Positions 8,251-15,288 of a DNA stretch of 64,000 nucleotides are shown one piece after another. Source of the stretch: Dehalococcoidia bacterium (GTDB lineage: Bacteria; Chloroflexota; Dehalococcoidia; Lucifugimonadales; Lucifugimonadaceae); the NCBI GenBank assembly GCA_026421185.1, contig JAPKCH010000002.1, positions 39,977 to 103,976 of the forward strand, written 5' to 3'. The notes under the pieces are model-generated. The model was not told the DNA's origin and did not search any database. It saw nothing but the letters and a program-made list of their open reading frames with translations. The translations under genes and the position numbers were made by a program. Every line of letters starts with the position of its first letter. The first letter of the stretch is position 1.

Positions 8251-9318
8251 TTACCTGTTTGCTTTGATTGGTCGTGTAACGACTTTGGATCTGGAACCGA
8301 GCGACCATGGTGGTATGACTGCGCTCCATGCGCCACCATCGCCTCCGACTACGATTGGAATGGCTGATTCTGGCGAATCTAGGACACTAGTTAGCTGGTC
8401 GGCGTTAGCATCGCCCAATTCAGATTTGGGGTCTCTCTGCGCGCCACTCGGGAATCCCATAGCGATCCATTCAGAAGCGGGTTTTCGGGCGTTTTCGTAG
8501 ATGTATTTGCCGACTTGCTCTTTTTTCCAGCCAGCTGCCGAGAAATGGGAGGCGTGTTCGGGGCAGATGACGAGTACGACCTGCTTTACACCGGGACCCA
8601 TTGGGTAGAGGCGTTGTGCGAACGCATCGAGGATTCCTTCTGGGGTGCTAGCTTCGTGCTCACCGAACTGGGTTCCGCTAAGACCAGACATAACTGTGAC
8701 TGCGCTTTCACCTTCGGTTAATCCATGCGTGACGTGGAGAGGGCTCCATTCGTTAGGTAACGCTTCTTCGTTTTCGGCGATGCACCAGCTGTACTTGCCG
8801 GGGTGACCGAGGGTTGCTTTATCAAGCCCGTTGTTGCTTTTGGTGCCGAGAATATTTTGGATTACTAATCTGATTGCTCTGCCGATGGTTGCGTTTGCAC
8901 GGTGGCCTGGTCCGAACGCTGAAACGCCTGAGTTGATCTCAAGATCTTTTGTTATAGGGCCGTTTACGATTAGCATGATCGCTGCGCCCATTGTTGAAAC
9001 GGTGATTCCGTGGAGGTTGAACTCGGGCTGAGTTATCGCTTCTATCGCTGCGATAACGACTGGCATATATTCAGGTTTACAGCCTGCCATTACGGCGTTG
9101 ATGGCTGCTTTTTCGGCTGTGATTACTGCGCCTTTGACCGGTTCAATGCCAAGAATATCGTCGGGTACGAGGCTGGCGGCTTCGAGCATGGCTGTTACGG
9201 CTTCAGGTGTTGGCGGCACTACGGGGAGGCCGTCGGACCATCCGTTTTCGAAGTAGGTTTCGATGGCTTCGAGTGCGTCGGACACTTCTATGGAATCTGA
9301 TGTGAGACGGGGTATCAC
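8251..9318 (-). CDS. Uncharacterised partner of the UGSC selenoprotein
   Basis: A 355-residue soluble protein starting with GTG at 9318. Distinct stretches are GWSDGLPVVPPTPEAV (about 28-43), a mid-region rich in small residues with VKGAVITAEKAAINAVMAGC and IMLIVNGPITKDLEINSG, and a C-terminal glycine-rich VVGGDGGAWSAVIPPWSLGS. I recognise the type from genomes that carry UGSC proteins but cannot name an activity. It ends 22 bases before the selenoprotein start, so the two should be co-transcribed and probably act together, perhaps as subunits of one redox enzyme; that is inference. A run of conserved-looking His/Cys (CPEHASHFSAAGW) may be catalytic. Confidence 0.75.
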   Translation of the reverse strand: MIPRLTSDSIEVSDALEAIETYFENGWSDGLPVVPPTPEAVTAMLEAASLVPDDILGIEPVKGAVITAEKAAINAVMAGCKPEYMPVVIAAIEAITQPEFNLHGITVSTMGAAIMLIVNGPITKDLEINSGVSAFGPGHRANATIGRAIRLVIQNILGTKSNNGLDKATLGHPGKYSWCIAENEEALPNEWSPLHVTHGLTEGESAVTVMSGLSGTQFGEHEASTPEGILDAFAQRLYPMGPGVKQVVLVICPEHASHFSAAGWKKEQVGKYIYENARKPASEWIAMGFPSGAQRDPKSELGDANADQLTSVLDSPESAIPIVVGGDGGAWSAVIPPWSLGSRSKVVTRPIKANR

Positions 9319-9510
9319 TAGTGACTCTTTTTCAGGGTGAGAGAGGTTAGCTGCCGGGATCGATTGGGGCTTTTGGGTGGTTCTGAATCTAGTTCAGAAA
9401 GACAGTGTTGGTGAGTGGGCATTTGGTTGCTGAGTTTGAAAGTAACGTGGTGTTTGCGTTTAGCTCCGAGCGTCATCGAACGACTTGGTAGCGCGTCGCA
9501 TTTCTCCTTA

Positions 9511-9545
9511 TCCTCTAACTCCTTTCCATCAAGGAAAGGAGGACA
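9511..9545. repeat. Dispersed hairpin, family B (copy 2)
   Basis: A perfect 9-bp stem, CTCCTTTCC (9519-9527) with GGAAAGGAG (9533-9541), has a five-base loop and is preceded by TCCTCTAA. It lies just past the rhaM stop on the minus strand, but no T-run follows. Confidence 0.55.
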
Positions 9546-9548
9546 CGG

Positions 9549-9872
9549 CTAGTCGGCGTGGAAGACTTCTAGCCAGATGGTCTGGTTTTTATCGGCGTGG
9601 GCGCCATCGGGGAGTTGGAAGAAGGGCGACATGTCGTCTTGCCACTTCTTGTTTACCTCCTCTTTGGCCATTCCTGATACTGATGCATCGTGTGACTCAT
9701 CGCATTCAACGTAGCCGAACAGTGTGCCGTCTTCTCGGAAGAAGATGGTGTAGTTACGCCAGCCGGTGCGAATGAGTGCTTCAGACATTTCAGGCCAGAT
9801 GTCATCGTGTCGCTGCTTGTACTCGGCAACCATTTCCGGGTGAATTTTCATTTCGAATCCGACTCGTTGCAT
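9549..9872 (-). CDS. rhaM: L-rhamnose mutarotase
   Basis: This enzyme interconverts the alpha and beta anomers of L-rhamnose. The 107-residue product is full length for the family. RVGFEMKIHPEMVAEY leads into KQRHDDIWPEM, whose His22 sits where the catalytic His of E. coli RhaM is found, and TLFGYVECD forms the next strand of the alpha/beta barrel. It is divergent from a second mutarotase-like gene at 9988; the 115-bp gap between them probably holds both promoters. A rhamnonate-dehydratase-like gene occurs at 24051. Together these hint at use of rhamnose from algal sulfated polysaccharides, which is inference. Confidence 0.9.
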   Translation of the reverse strand: MQRVGFEMKIHPEMVAEYKQRHDDIWPEMSEALIRTGWRNYTIFFREDGTLFGYVECDESHDASVSGMAKEEVNKKWQDDMSPFFQLPDGAHADKNQTIWLEVFHAD

Positions 9873-9987
9873 GGTGTTTTCCTAGGGATATTCCATTATT
9901 AGAGATATTTCAGATGCCGCAGAGTGTAGGCTATGTTCCCAACTAAATGAAGCGAATTACGTGACTATTTGAGCAGGAGTGTTTCTA

Positions 9988-10332
9988 GTGTCGAAGTCTA
10001 TTGCACAGGTTTTGGACCTGAAAGACGATCCTAAGATTATTGCCGAGTACGAGGAGTACCACCGCAATGTATGGCCTGAGGTGCTTGAGGCGCTCAAGGG
10101 TATTGGGATCGAGCGGATGGAGATTTTCCGAAGTGGTAATCACCTGTTTATGTACTGCACGGTTCCCGACGATTTCGATCCTCGAAAAGATTTCGAGAGC
10201 TACACATCTTCAAAGCGAGCTGAAGAGTGGAATGATCTGATGACGAAGTATCAGCAGAAGGTTCCACAGGCTTCTGAGGGCGACTGGTGGTGCCCGATGA
10301 GCTTGGCGTTCGATTCAGAGTGGCGTGCTTAG
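9988..10332 (+). CDS. Rhamnose/fucose mutarotase-family protein
   Basis: A 114-residue protein of the same dimeric alpha/beta-barrel family as the divergent gene at 9549 but clearly diverged: DDPKIIAEYEEYHRNVWPEV keeps the family His, followed by GIERMEIFRSGNHLFMYC. The substrate could be L-fucose or another deoxy-sugar rather than rhamnose. GTG 9988 is chosen as start because GCAGGAG ends eight bases before it; an in-frame GTG at 9979 would overlap that ribosome site. It probably shares a promoter region with rhaM. Confidence 0.82.
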   Translation: MSKSIAQVLDLKDDPKIIAEYEEYHRNVWPEVLEALKGIGIERMEIFRSGNHLFMYCTVPDDFDPRKDFESYTSSKRAEEWNDLMTKYQQKVPQASEGDWWCPMSLAFDSEWRA

Positions 10333-10447
10333 CAGGAGAGACTGATAAGCCGTAACTTTGCTTTCTTTGGGCTGATGTTGCCAGCTGGCCAATTGAGTGT
10401 GCAGGGGCGTTGGCGTCTTTGATTAACAGTGGATTTGCGGGAGTGAG

Positions 10448-10852
10448 ATGAAAAATCTCGACCGGGCGTGGGTTTGGGCAATTCTTGCTGCTGGCTGGAT
10501 GGGTTTGATATACGCACTTTCTGATCGCCCAAGCAACGCTTACGAAGGTGCCGACAAAGCGACTTCGTGGCTGCCATTTGCAACGACGATTGCTCACGTT
10601 GGTTTGTATTTTGTTCTTAGTGCATTCGTATTGCGTCCGTTGGTGTTGCTAAGACCCTCGACGGAAGCACGTATTGCCTACTCGACGGTGTTCGTAGCTC
10701 TTGTTTATGGAATACTCGATGAAGTTCACCAATCGACTGTCGAAGGCAGGGTAAGTGAGGTCGTTGACGTCATTGCAGATGTTTTTGGAGCGGTGCTTGT
10801 AGTGGTATTTTGGTTCTTGATCAGAAGATATAAAGCAAATTCGGGCGAATAA
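10448..10852 (+). CDS. VanZ-like membrane protein
   Basis: A 134-residue integral membrane protein with four predicted helices: around 8-25 (VWAILAAGWMGLIYAL), 45-63, 72-90 and 105-124. It has the family pattern YALSDRPS after the first helix and DEVHQSTVEGRVSEVVDVIAD before the last, typical of VanZ-like proteins. VanZ itself gives low-level teicoplanin resistance, but most family members have unknown roles in the envelope. It is eight bases upstream of the next small gene, suggesting one transcript running towards ybeY and dnaX. Confidence 0.85.
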   Translation: MKNLDRAWVWAILAAGWMGLIYALSDRPSNAYEGADKATSWLPFATTIAHVGLYFVLSAFVLRPLVLLRPSTEARIAYSTVFVALVYGILDEVHQSTVEGRVSEVVDVIADVFGAVLVVVFWFLIRRYKANSGE

Positions 10853-10860
10853 TTAGAAAT

Positions 10861-11193
10861 ATGCCAATTAGGGAAGCAGAAGAACTCTGGCCTACGGGTC
10901 CGGAAGTTCTAACCACACTCGAAGAAGCGGTTCAGATGGCCGAGGAAATAGCGGCGCCTCCCGCCGAACGCTGGGTTGCTCGGACTATCAGCGACAAATT
11001 GATCCCAAGTTTGTACAACGCCCGAACGTATCTTGAAGTCGGCAAATTGAATTCGCCTGAAGTTCGGCTGGGAATTATGAACGCACGACTCGAAGCCGGT
11101 GAGCTGGCAAATTCAGACTCCCGCTACGCACCACTCTATTCAAAAATACGAGTACTTGCCGAAGAAGCCGAAATGGCTTCGAAAATGAGCTAG
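10861..11193 (+). CDS. Small helical hypothetical protein
   Basis: A 110-residue soluble, strongly helical protein without a recognised domain. Its sequence is rich in Glu and Ala with an amphipathic pattern (LEEAVQMAEEIAAPPAERW; KLNSPEVRLGIMNARLEAGELA). It begins eight bases after the VanZ-like gene and precedes ybeY by 56 bases in the same direction, so it is likely in that operon. Codon use and composition are like those of the neighbours, which supports a real gene. Confidence 0.7.
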   Translation: MPIREAEELWPTGPEVLTTLEEAVQMAEEIAAPPAERWVARTISDKLIPSLYNARTYLEVGKLNSPEVRLGIMNARLEAGELANSDSRYAPLYSKIRVLAEEAEMASKMS

Positions 11194-11249
11194 GCATATG
11201 TGCCGTCGAGGCTCGAATTTACTTTCGACCATGCTAGGATGGGGGCACT

Positions 11250-11795
11250 TTGAAAGCCCCAAACGAAACCGACTCATATTTATCAGAAGACGGCCGTATT
11301 GAGGTCGTTTTCGATCTGGAAAATCTTCCCGATTCTGATATTGCGCTTGTTATAAAAGCCGCTGTGGCGGGTCTTGATTCCGAGCAGTTCGATGGTCCGG
11401 ATCACATCACAGTTATGCTCACTGGGGACGAGCGAATCAGAAATCTGAATCGGGATTTCAAGGGCGAGGACGAGATCACTGACGTGCTTTCGTTCAACGT
11501 GGATGAACCGAGTGGCGATTCAGGCGATGAAGAGTGGCCTGAATTTGCCAGTGAATCAAGTGAATACGAATTTTCTGTAGAAGTTGAATCGGATCGACTT
11601 GGCGATATTGCGATATCGCTTCCTCAGGTAGTTAGACAGGCTGCTGAGAACTGTAAAGCGGCGGATCGCGAGCTTGCGATGCTTACGATTCACGGTGTGC
11701 TTCACTTGCTCGGTTACGATCATGCCGAGCCTGACGAAGAGAAGGTTATGTTCGGCAAGACTGACGTTGTTTTGGCTGAGATTTTCGGGGACTAG
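11250..11795 (+). CDS. ybeY: Endoribonuclease YbeY
   Basis: A metal-dependent single-strand RNase that takes part in 16S rRNA 3' end maturation and ribosome quality control. The 181-residue product carries the family signature HGVLHLLGYDH near residues 150-160 (three zinc-binding His) and the upstream ELAMLTIHG and DEITDVLSF stretches. A hydrophilic acidic insertion (about 88-115, GDSGDEEWPEFASESSEYEF) makes it longer than the usual 150-160 residues. The start is TTG at 11250. dnaX follows 41 bases later. Confidence 0.93.
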   Translation: MKAPNETDSYLSEDGRIEVVFDLENLPDSDIALVIKAAVAGLDSEQFDGPDHITVMLTGDERIRNLNRDFKGEDEITDVLSFNVDEPSGDSGDEEWPEFASESSEYEFSVEVESDRLGDIAISLPQVVRQAAENCKAADRELAMLTIHGVLHLLGYDHAEPDEEKVMFGKTDVVLAEIFGD

Positions 11796-11836
11796 AGCCT
11801 CGTTATCTATTTAGATTTGGTAAGACTGGTTCTGAC

Positions 11837-13510
11837 GTGACAAATAGCCAGGTTTTTTATAGGAAATGGCGCCCTACCCGTTTTGACGAGGTAGCCGGGC
11901 AGCAGCACGTCACCAATACTCTCAAACGGGCGATTCTTACCGACCGTGTTTCGCACGCATATTTATTCACGGGACCACGTGGTGTCGGCAAAACATCTAC
12001 CGCTCGCATTCTCGCCAAAGCACTGAACTCTGAGCGATCCGAAGATGGTGAGCCAATAGCCGATTCAGAAGTTTCAGTGGCTATCGATGAAGGCCGTTAC
12101 ATGGATCTCATCGAGATCGATGGAGCTTCGAATCGCGGCATCAACGATATTCGTGACCTACGAGAAAACGTCCAGTTCCGACCCGTCGAGGGCAAATACA
12201 AGGTGTACATCATCGACGAGGTGCACATGCTCACAACTCCAGCGTTCAACGCATTGTTGAAGACGCTGGAAGAGCCTCCTCCCGGAATCGTGATGATTCT
12301 GGCAACAACTGAAGCTTCGGCTTTGCCAGCGACGATTATTAGTCGTTGCCAGAGATTTGATTTCAAACGACTCTCGAACGACGACGTTATTGAACGATTG
12401 ATCGAGGTCTGTGAAGCCGAAGAGATCGAAGCAGAGCCTGCTGTACTCGAGATGATAGCCCGAACGGCTTGGGGCTCGTTGCGTGACGCCGAAAATCTGC
12501 TTGAACAGCTATTTATTTCTTATGGCCAGTCGGGCGAAGACGGTCAGCCTTCTGAGATAACAGAGGGGCAGGCAAGAGAGCTGCTTGGACTTGGCGATAC
12601 TGCTACCAGCACCGAACTTGCCTCGGCATTGCTTGCAAAAGACGCAGCACAGGCGTTGACGGTGATAAATCGTGAGGCGCAACGAGGTGCAGATCTTCGG
12701 GCGTTGCGAACGGGCGCAGTTGATGCGTTGCGGGTTGCGTTGCTGATGAAGGCAGGTGTTGAAGATTCAATAACTCAAGGTTCCGAGTTTGCTGAAACGA
12801 TGGCGGCGGCGGCACGTCCAGCTCGGCTCAACCAGATTTTGCACATACTTACGGCGTTGGGGCAGGCCGACATGAAGGTCAACTCTTCATCGCCACTTCC
12901 TCTTGAATTGGCTGTTTTGAAGGCGACTACTAAGCCTGTTTCTGCGGCGATGGCTCCTTCGGCACCGACAGCTTCAGGTGCGACTCCTTCTAGGGCTGCT
13001 GCTACTCCTCGGCAGGGTTTTCAGAAGTCTTCTACCGGTGACGATGAGGAGAAGGCACCTGCGCCACGTCGTGATCGCACTCCTGTTGAGCAGCAGTGGG
13101 ACAAGGTGATGTGGGCGATGCGCCGTACGAAGAACCGCAAATATGTTGTTGGCCCGATTCTTCGTAATGTTGAAACGCCCGAACCGGATGACGGCAAGAT
13201 TGCCCTCCGCTTCAAGAGCAACGCTTTGAAGAACAACTTCATGGAGGAAATGCAGGATCAGCGGTCAAGAGATGCGCTGAAGGCTGCTATAACCGAAGCG
13301 TACGGCTCGGAGCTTGAGTTGCAGGTAATTTCGCCTCATGAGGCGGCCGAGGAAGCGAAGTCTAACGCAACCGCTACAGGCGGCAGTCGACAGCCGATTA
13401 CTGATGCGCAGGAGAGTGCTATGGTGCGCGCTGCGATGGCGATGGGCGCAACGGTGGTTTCCGAGGAGCCGACGTCGGGCGATGGCGGGGATGACGGTTC
13501 GCAGGGCTGA
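11837..13510 (+). CDS. dnaX: DNA polymerase III subunit gamma/tau
   Basis: The clamp-loader ATPase and replisome organiser. The 557-residue protein has the Walker A motif GPRGVGKT (46-53), Walker B region VYIIDEVHML (123-132), sensor-1 ATTEAS and the arginine-finger block ISRCQRFDFKRL, followed by domain III, a Pro/Ala-rich linker (about 375-415) and a tau-type C-terminal domain to about 510. Oddly, the small zinc module between Walker A and B has lost its four cysteines: the expected Cys positions are Ser64, Ile74, Ser77 and Ser80. The start is GTG 11837. I saw no obvious slippery site for a gamma product. Downstream ybaB and recR form the usual dnaX-ybaB-recR order. Confidence 0.95.
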   Translation: MTNSQVFYRKWRPTRFDEVAGQQHVTNTLKRAILTDRVSHAYLFTGPRGVGKTSTARILAKALNSERSEDGEPIADSEVSVAIDEGRYMDLIEIDGASNRGINDIRDLRENVQFRPVEGKYKVYIIDEVHMLTTPAFNALLKTLEEPPPGIVMILATTEASALPATIISRCQRFDFKRLSNDDVIERLIEVCEAEEIEAEPAVLEMIARTAWGSLRDAENLLEQLFISYGQSGEDGQPSEITEGQARELLGLGDTATSTELASALLAKDAAQALTVINREAQRGADLRALRTGAVDALRVALLMKAGVEDSITQGSEFAETMAAAARPARLNQILHILTALGQADMKVNSSSPLPLELAVLKATTKPVSAAMAPSAPTASGATPSRAAATPRQGFQKSSTGDDEEKAPAPRRDRTPVEQQWDKVMWAMRRTKNRKYVVGPILRNVETPEPDDGKIALRFKSNALKNNFMEEMQDQRSRDALKAAITEAYGSELELQVISPHEAAEEAKSNATATGGSRQPITDAQESAMVRAAMAMGATVVSEEPTSGDGGDDGSQG

Positions 13511-13583
13511 TGTTGTAAGTGCCCCTGATCCTCTTAGGCGTGGGTGTCTGCAGTTGATGGGTGTTGGCGACGGGTGCGTTCCC

Positions 13584-13620
13584 CCTCAACCCAGCCTTCT
13601 CGCTTAGGGAGAAGGAATTA
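13584..13620. repeat. Dispersed CCCTC hairpin, family B (copy 3)
   Basis: CCCTCAACCCAG precedes the stem CCTTCTC (13595-13601) / GAGAAGG (13609-13615). It is nearly identical to the copy at 15062. It sits in the 317-bp gap between dnaX and ybaB, which otherwise shows no gene. Confidence 0.65.
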
Positions 13621-13827
13621 GTGAATGAGCGGCAAGTGATATCGTCGTAAAGCGAGATCGGCGTAAGGATCAATTCACTCTAGTCTGGTTTCTTGATTTC
13701 TCGTAGTGGCTGGTAACGACGTATGATTGTCGGATTCAAAAAATTTTGTCTTGGTATTGTCGATTTTTAGATGGATCGATGCTGGGGCTTGTGTAGATAT
13801 TTCGGTTAGTGATCTGGATTCAATTCG

Positions 13828-14136
13828 ATGATGAACAAGAACATGCTCAAGCAGGCGCAGCAGATGCAGGCTCGACTTGCCGCTGTGCAGGACGAAATCG
13901 CTGTAGCCCGAACTGAAGCTTCGGTTGGCGGGGGAATGATTAGCGTTTCCGTTATTGGTGGCTCGAAAGTGGAGTCGATCACTATCGACCCTGAAGTTGT
14001 AGACCCTGAAGACGTTGAAATGCTGCAGGACTTGATTCTTGCTGCTGTCAACGAAGCGATGGACACAGCTCAGAAGCTGGCTTCCGACAAGATGGGCGCC
14101 ATCACTGGCGGAATGAACATTCCTGGCCTGATGTAG
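13828..14136 (+). CDS. ybaB: YbaB/EbfC family nucleoid-associated protein
   Basis: A 102-residue DNA-binding protein of the YbaB/EbfC family, which forms tweezer-shaped dimers on DNA. Visible features are the long N-terminal helix rich in Gln/Met (NMLKQAQQMQARLAAVQDEI), the VGGGMISVSVIGGSKVESI strand region, DPEVVDPEDVEMLQDLILAAVNEA and the Gly/Met-rich end MGAITGGMNIPGLM. The length is typical. It lies 41 bases upstream of recR and downstream of dnaX, the conserved order in many bacteria, suggesting a shared role in replication and repair. Confidence 0.95.
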   Translation: MMNKNMLKQAQQMQARLAAVQDEIAVARTEASVGGGMISVSVIGGSKVESITIDPEVVDPEDVEMLQDLILAAVNEAMDTAQKLASDKMGAITGGMNIPGLM

Positions 14137-14177
14137 TCCGGGTTCTTACCGATACCCAACTAGCCTGAAAAGAACGC

Positions 14178-14822
14178 ATGGCCAATTCCGAAATTGCACC
14201 TTCCGCTGCGCCGCCGGTTGCCCGATTAATCGAGGCATTTCACCGGTTGCCCGGAATTGGGCCTAAAAGCGCACAGCGCCTTACTTATCACTTGATTCGT
14301 ATGCCTCAAGACGAGGCGGAAGAGTTCGCTGCCGCAATTCTTGGCGTGAAAGAACGAGTTGTTTTGTGCGAGACATGCGCGAACATTGCCGAAGCGGCTG
14401 AGTGCGTTATTTGTGGCGACTTACAGCGTGACAATTCACGTATTTGTGTTGTCGAAGAGCCGTTGGACGTTGTCGCTGTTGAGCGAGCACGAGTTTATTC
14501 AGGTAAATACCACGTGCTTCATGGCGTTATTTCACCAGTGAATGGTATCGGCCCGAACGATTTGAAATTGCGCGAATTGCTGGAGCGTCTTCGAGACGGC
14601 AAAGTCAAAGAAGTGATCGTTGCTACGAACCCGAATCTCGAGGGCGAAGCAACTGCGATGTACATTCAACAGTTGATTGGCCCGCTTGGCGTTTCAGTTA
14701 CACGTCTTGCTCGTGGCTTACCGAGCGGGTCGGACATTGAATATGCCGACGATTCAACACTTGCTCACGCTCTGGAAAGTCGATCCGAGATTCCTTCTCC
14801 GCAGACTGACGCCTCTTCGTAG
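14178..14822 (+). CDS. recR: Recombination mediator protein RecR
   Basis: RecR works with RecO (gene at 16504) and RecF to load RecA at gaps. The 214-residue product has the helix-hairpin-helix FHRLPGIGPKSAQRLTYHL near the N-terminus, a four-Cys zinc finger starting CETCANIAEAAECVICGD (about 60-77), a Toprim domain with CVVEEPLDVVAVER, and the Walker-like end LPSGSDIEYADDSTLAHAL. The length is about 15 residues more than usual because of a Ser-rich tail. The gene sits in the dnaX-ybaB-recR cluster. Confidence 0.96.
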   Translation: MANSEIAPSAAPPVARLIEAFHRLPGIGPKSAQRLTYHLIRMPQDEAEEFAAAILGVKERVVLCETCANIAEAAECVICGDLQRDNSRICVVEEPLDVVAVERARVYSGKYHVLHGVISPVNGIGPNDLKLRELLERLRDGKVKEVIVATNPNLEGEATAMYIQQLIGPLGVSVTRLARGLPSGSDIEYADDSTLAHALESRSEIPSPQTDASS

Positions 14823-14842
14823 GTGTTCGAGTAGTGTCTAGC

Positions 14843-14962
14843 TACACGGTAGCGAGATCGGTCATTTTCCGATTGGCCTTGTAATTGTCTACACGGTTTC
14901 AGTAGTAGTTGGCGTTCGCGCGCAGTTTGCTACACGGTAGCGGCGTACCGTTATCCGTGTAG
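14843..14962. repeat. Cluster of CTACACGG octamers
   Basis: CTACACGG occurs three times directly (14843-14850, 14889-14896, 14930-14937) and once inverted as CCGTGTAG (14955-14962). The first and third continue as CTACACGGTAGCG. All lie in the 466-bp gap between recR and the lipoprotein gene at 15289. They could be operator sites or a decayed repeat. The rest of the gap holds the hairpin at 15062 and no gene. Confidence 0.5.
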
Positions 14963-15061
14963 GTTTTGCGGGCTGGGTACTGGGTTTGGCTTTCTATCTC
15001 TACGCCTGGGACAGATTATTAGTGTTGGCTGCCTGTGGATGTTGGCAATTGGGTCGTTCCC

Positions 15062-15096
15062 CCTCAAACTAGCCTTCTCACTTAGGTAGAAGGAAT
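15062..15096. repeat. Dispersed CCCTC hairpin, family B (copy 4)
   Basis: CCCTCAAACTAG precedes CCTTCT (15073-15078) / AGAAGG (15088-15093). Most bases are shared with the copy at 13584, including the loop CTTAGG. Confidence 0.65.
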
Positions 15097-15288
15097 AAGG
15101 GATGCTTCGCAGGGTCGTGGTGGTTGCTCGTGTGTTCGCTGAGGCCAACGTTGAGATCTCTCCGCTTTAGTCGTGTGCTTGGTGATGATTCGGGAACACG
15201 GTGGCGTGATCGCTGGTTCGCGTTTACTGTGTAGGCGATGACTTGAGCTAGTTGGATCTGCTCTCAGCGTATCGTCGTAATTTGATTC

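Noticed and set aside
7674..8339. Reading 7674-7901 and 7923-8339 as two separate genes
   Set aside because: They share one frame with a single TGA at the U of a UGSC motif, the second has no ribosome site, and AGGAG supports one start at ATG 8228.
13511..13827. 4.5S RNA gene near dnaX
   Set aside because: The conserved core of SRP RNA was not found in this gap; only a dispersed hairpin is there.
14843..14962. CRISPR-like array
   Set aside because: The repeat unit is only eight bases, spacings are uneven, one copy is inverted and no cas genes are present.
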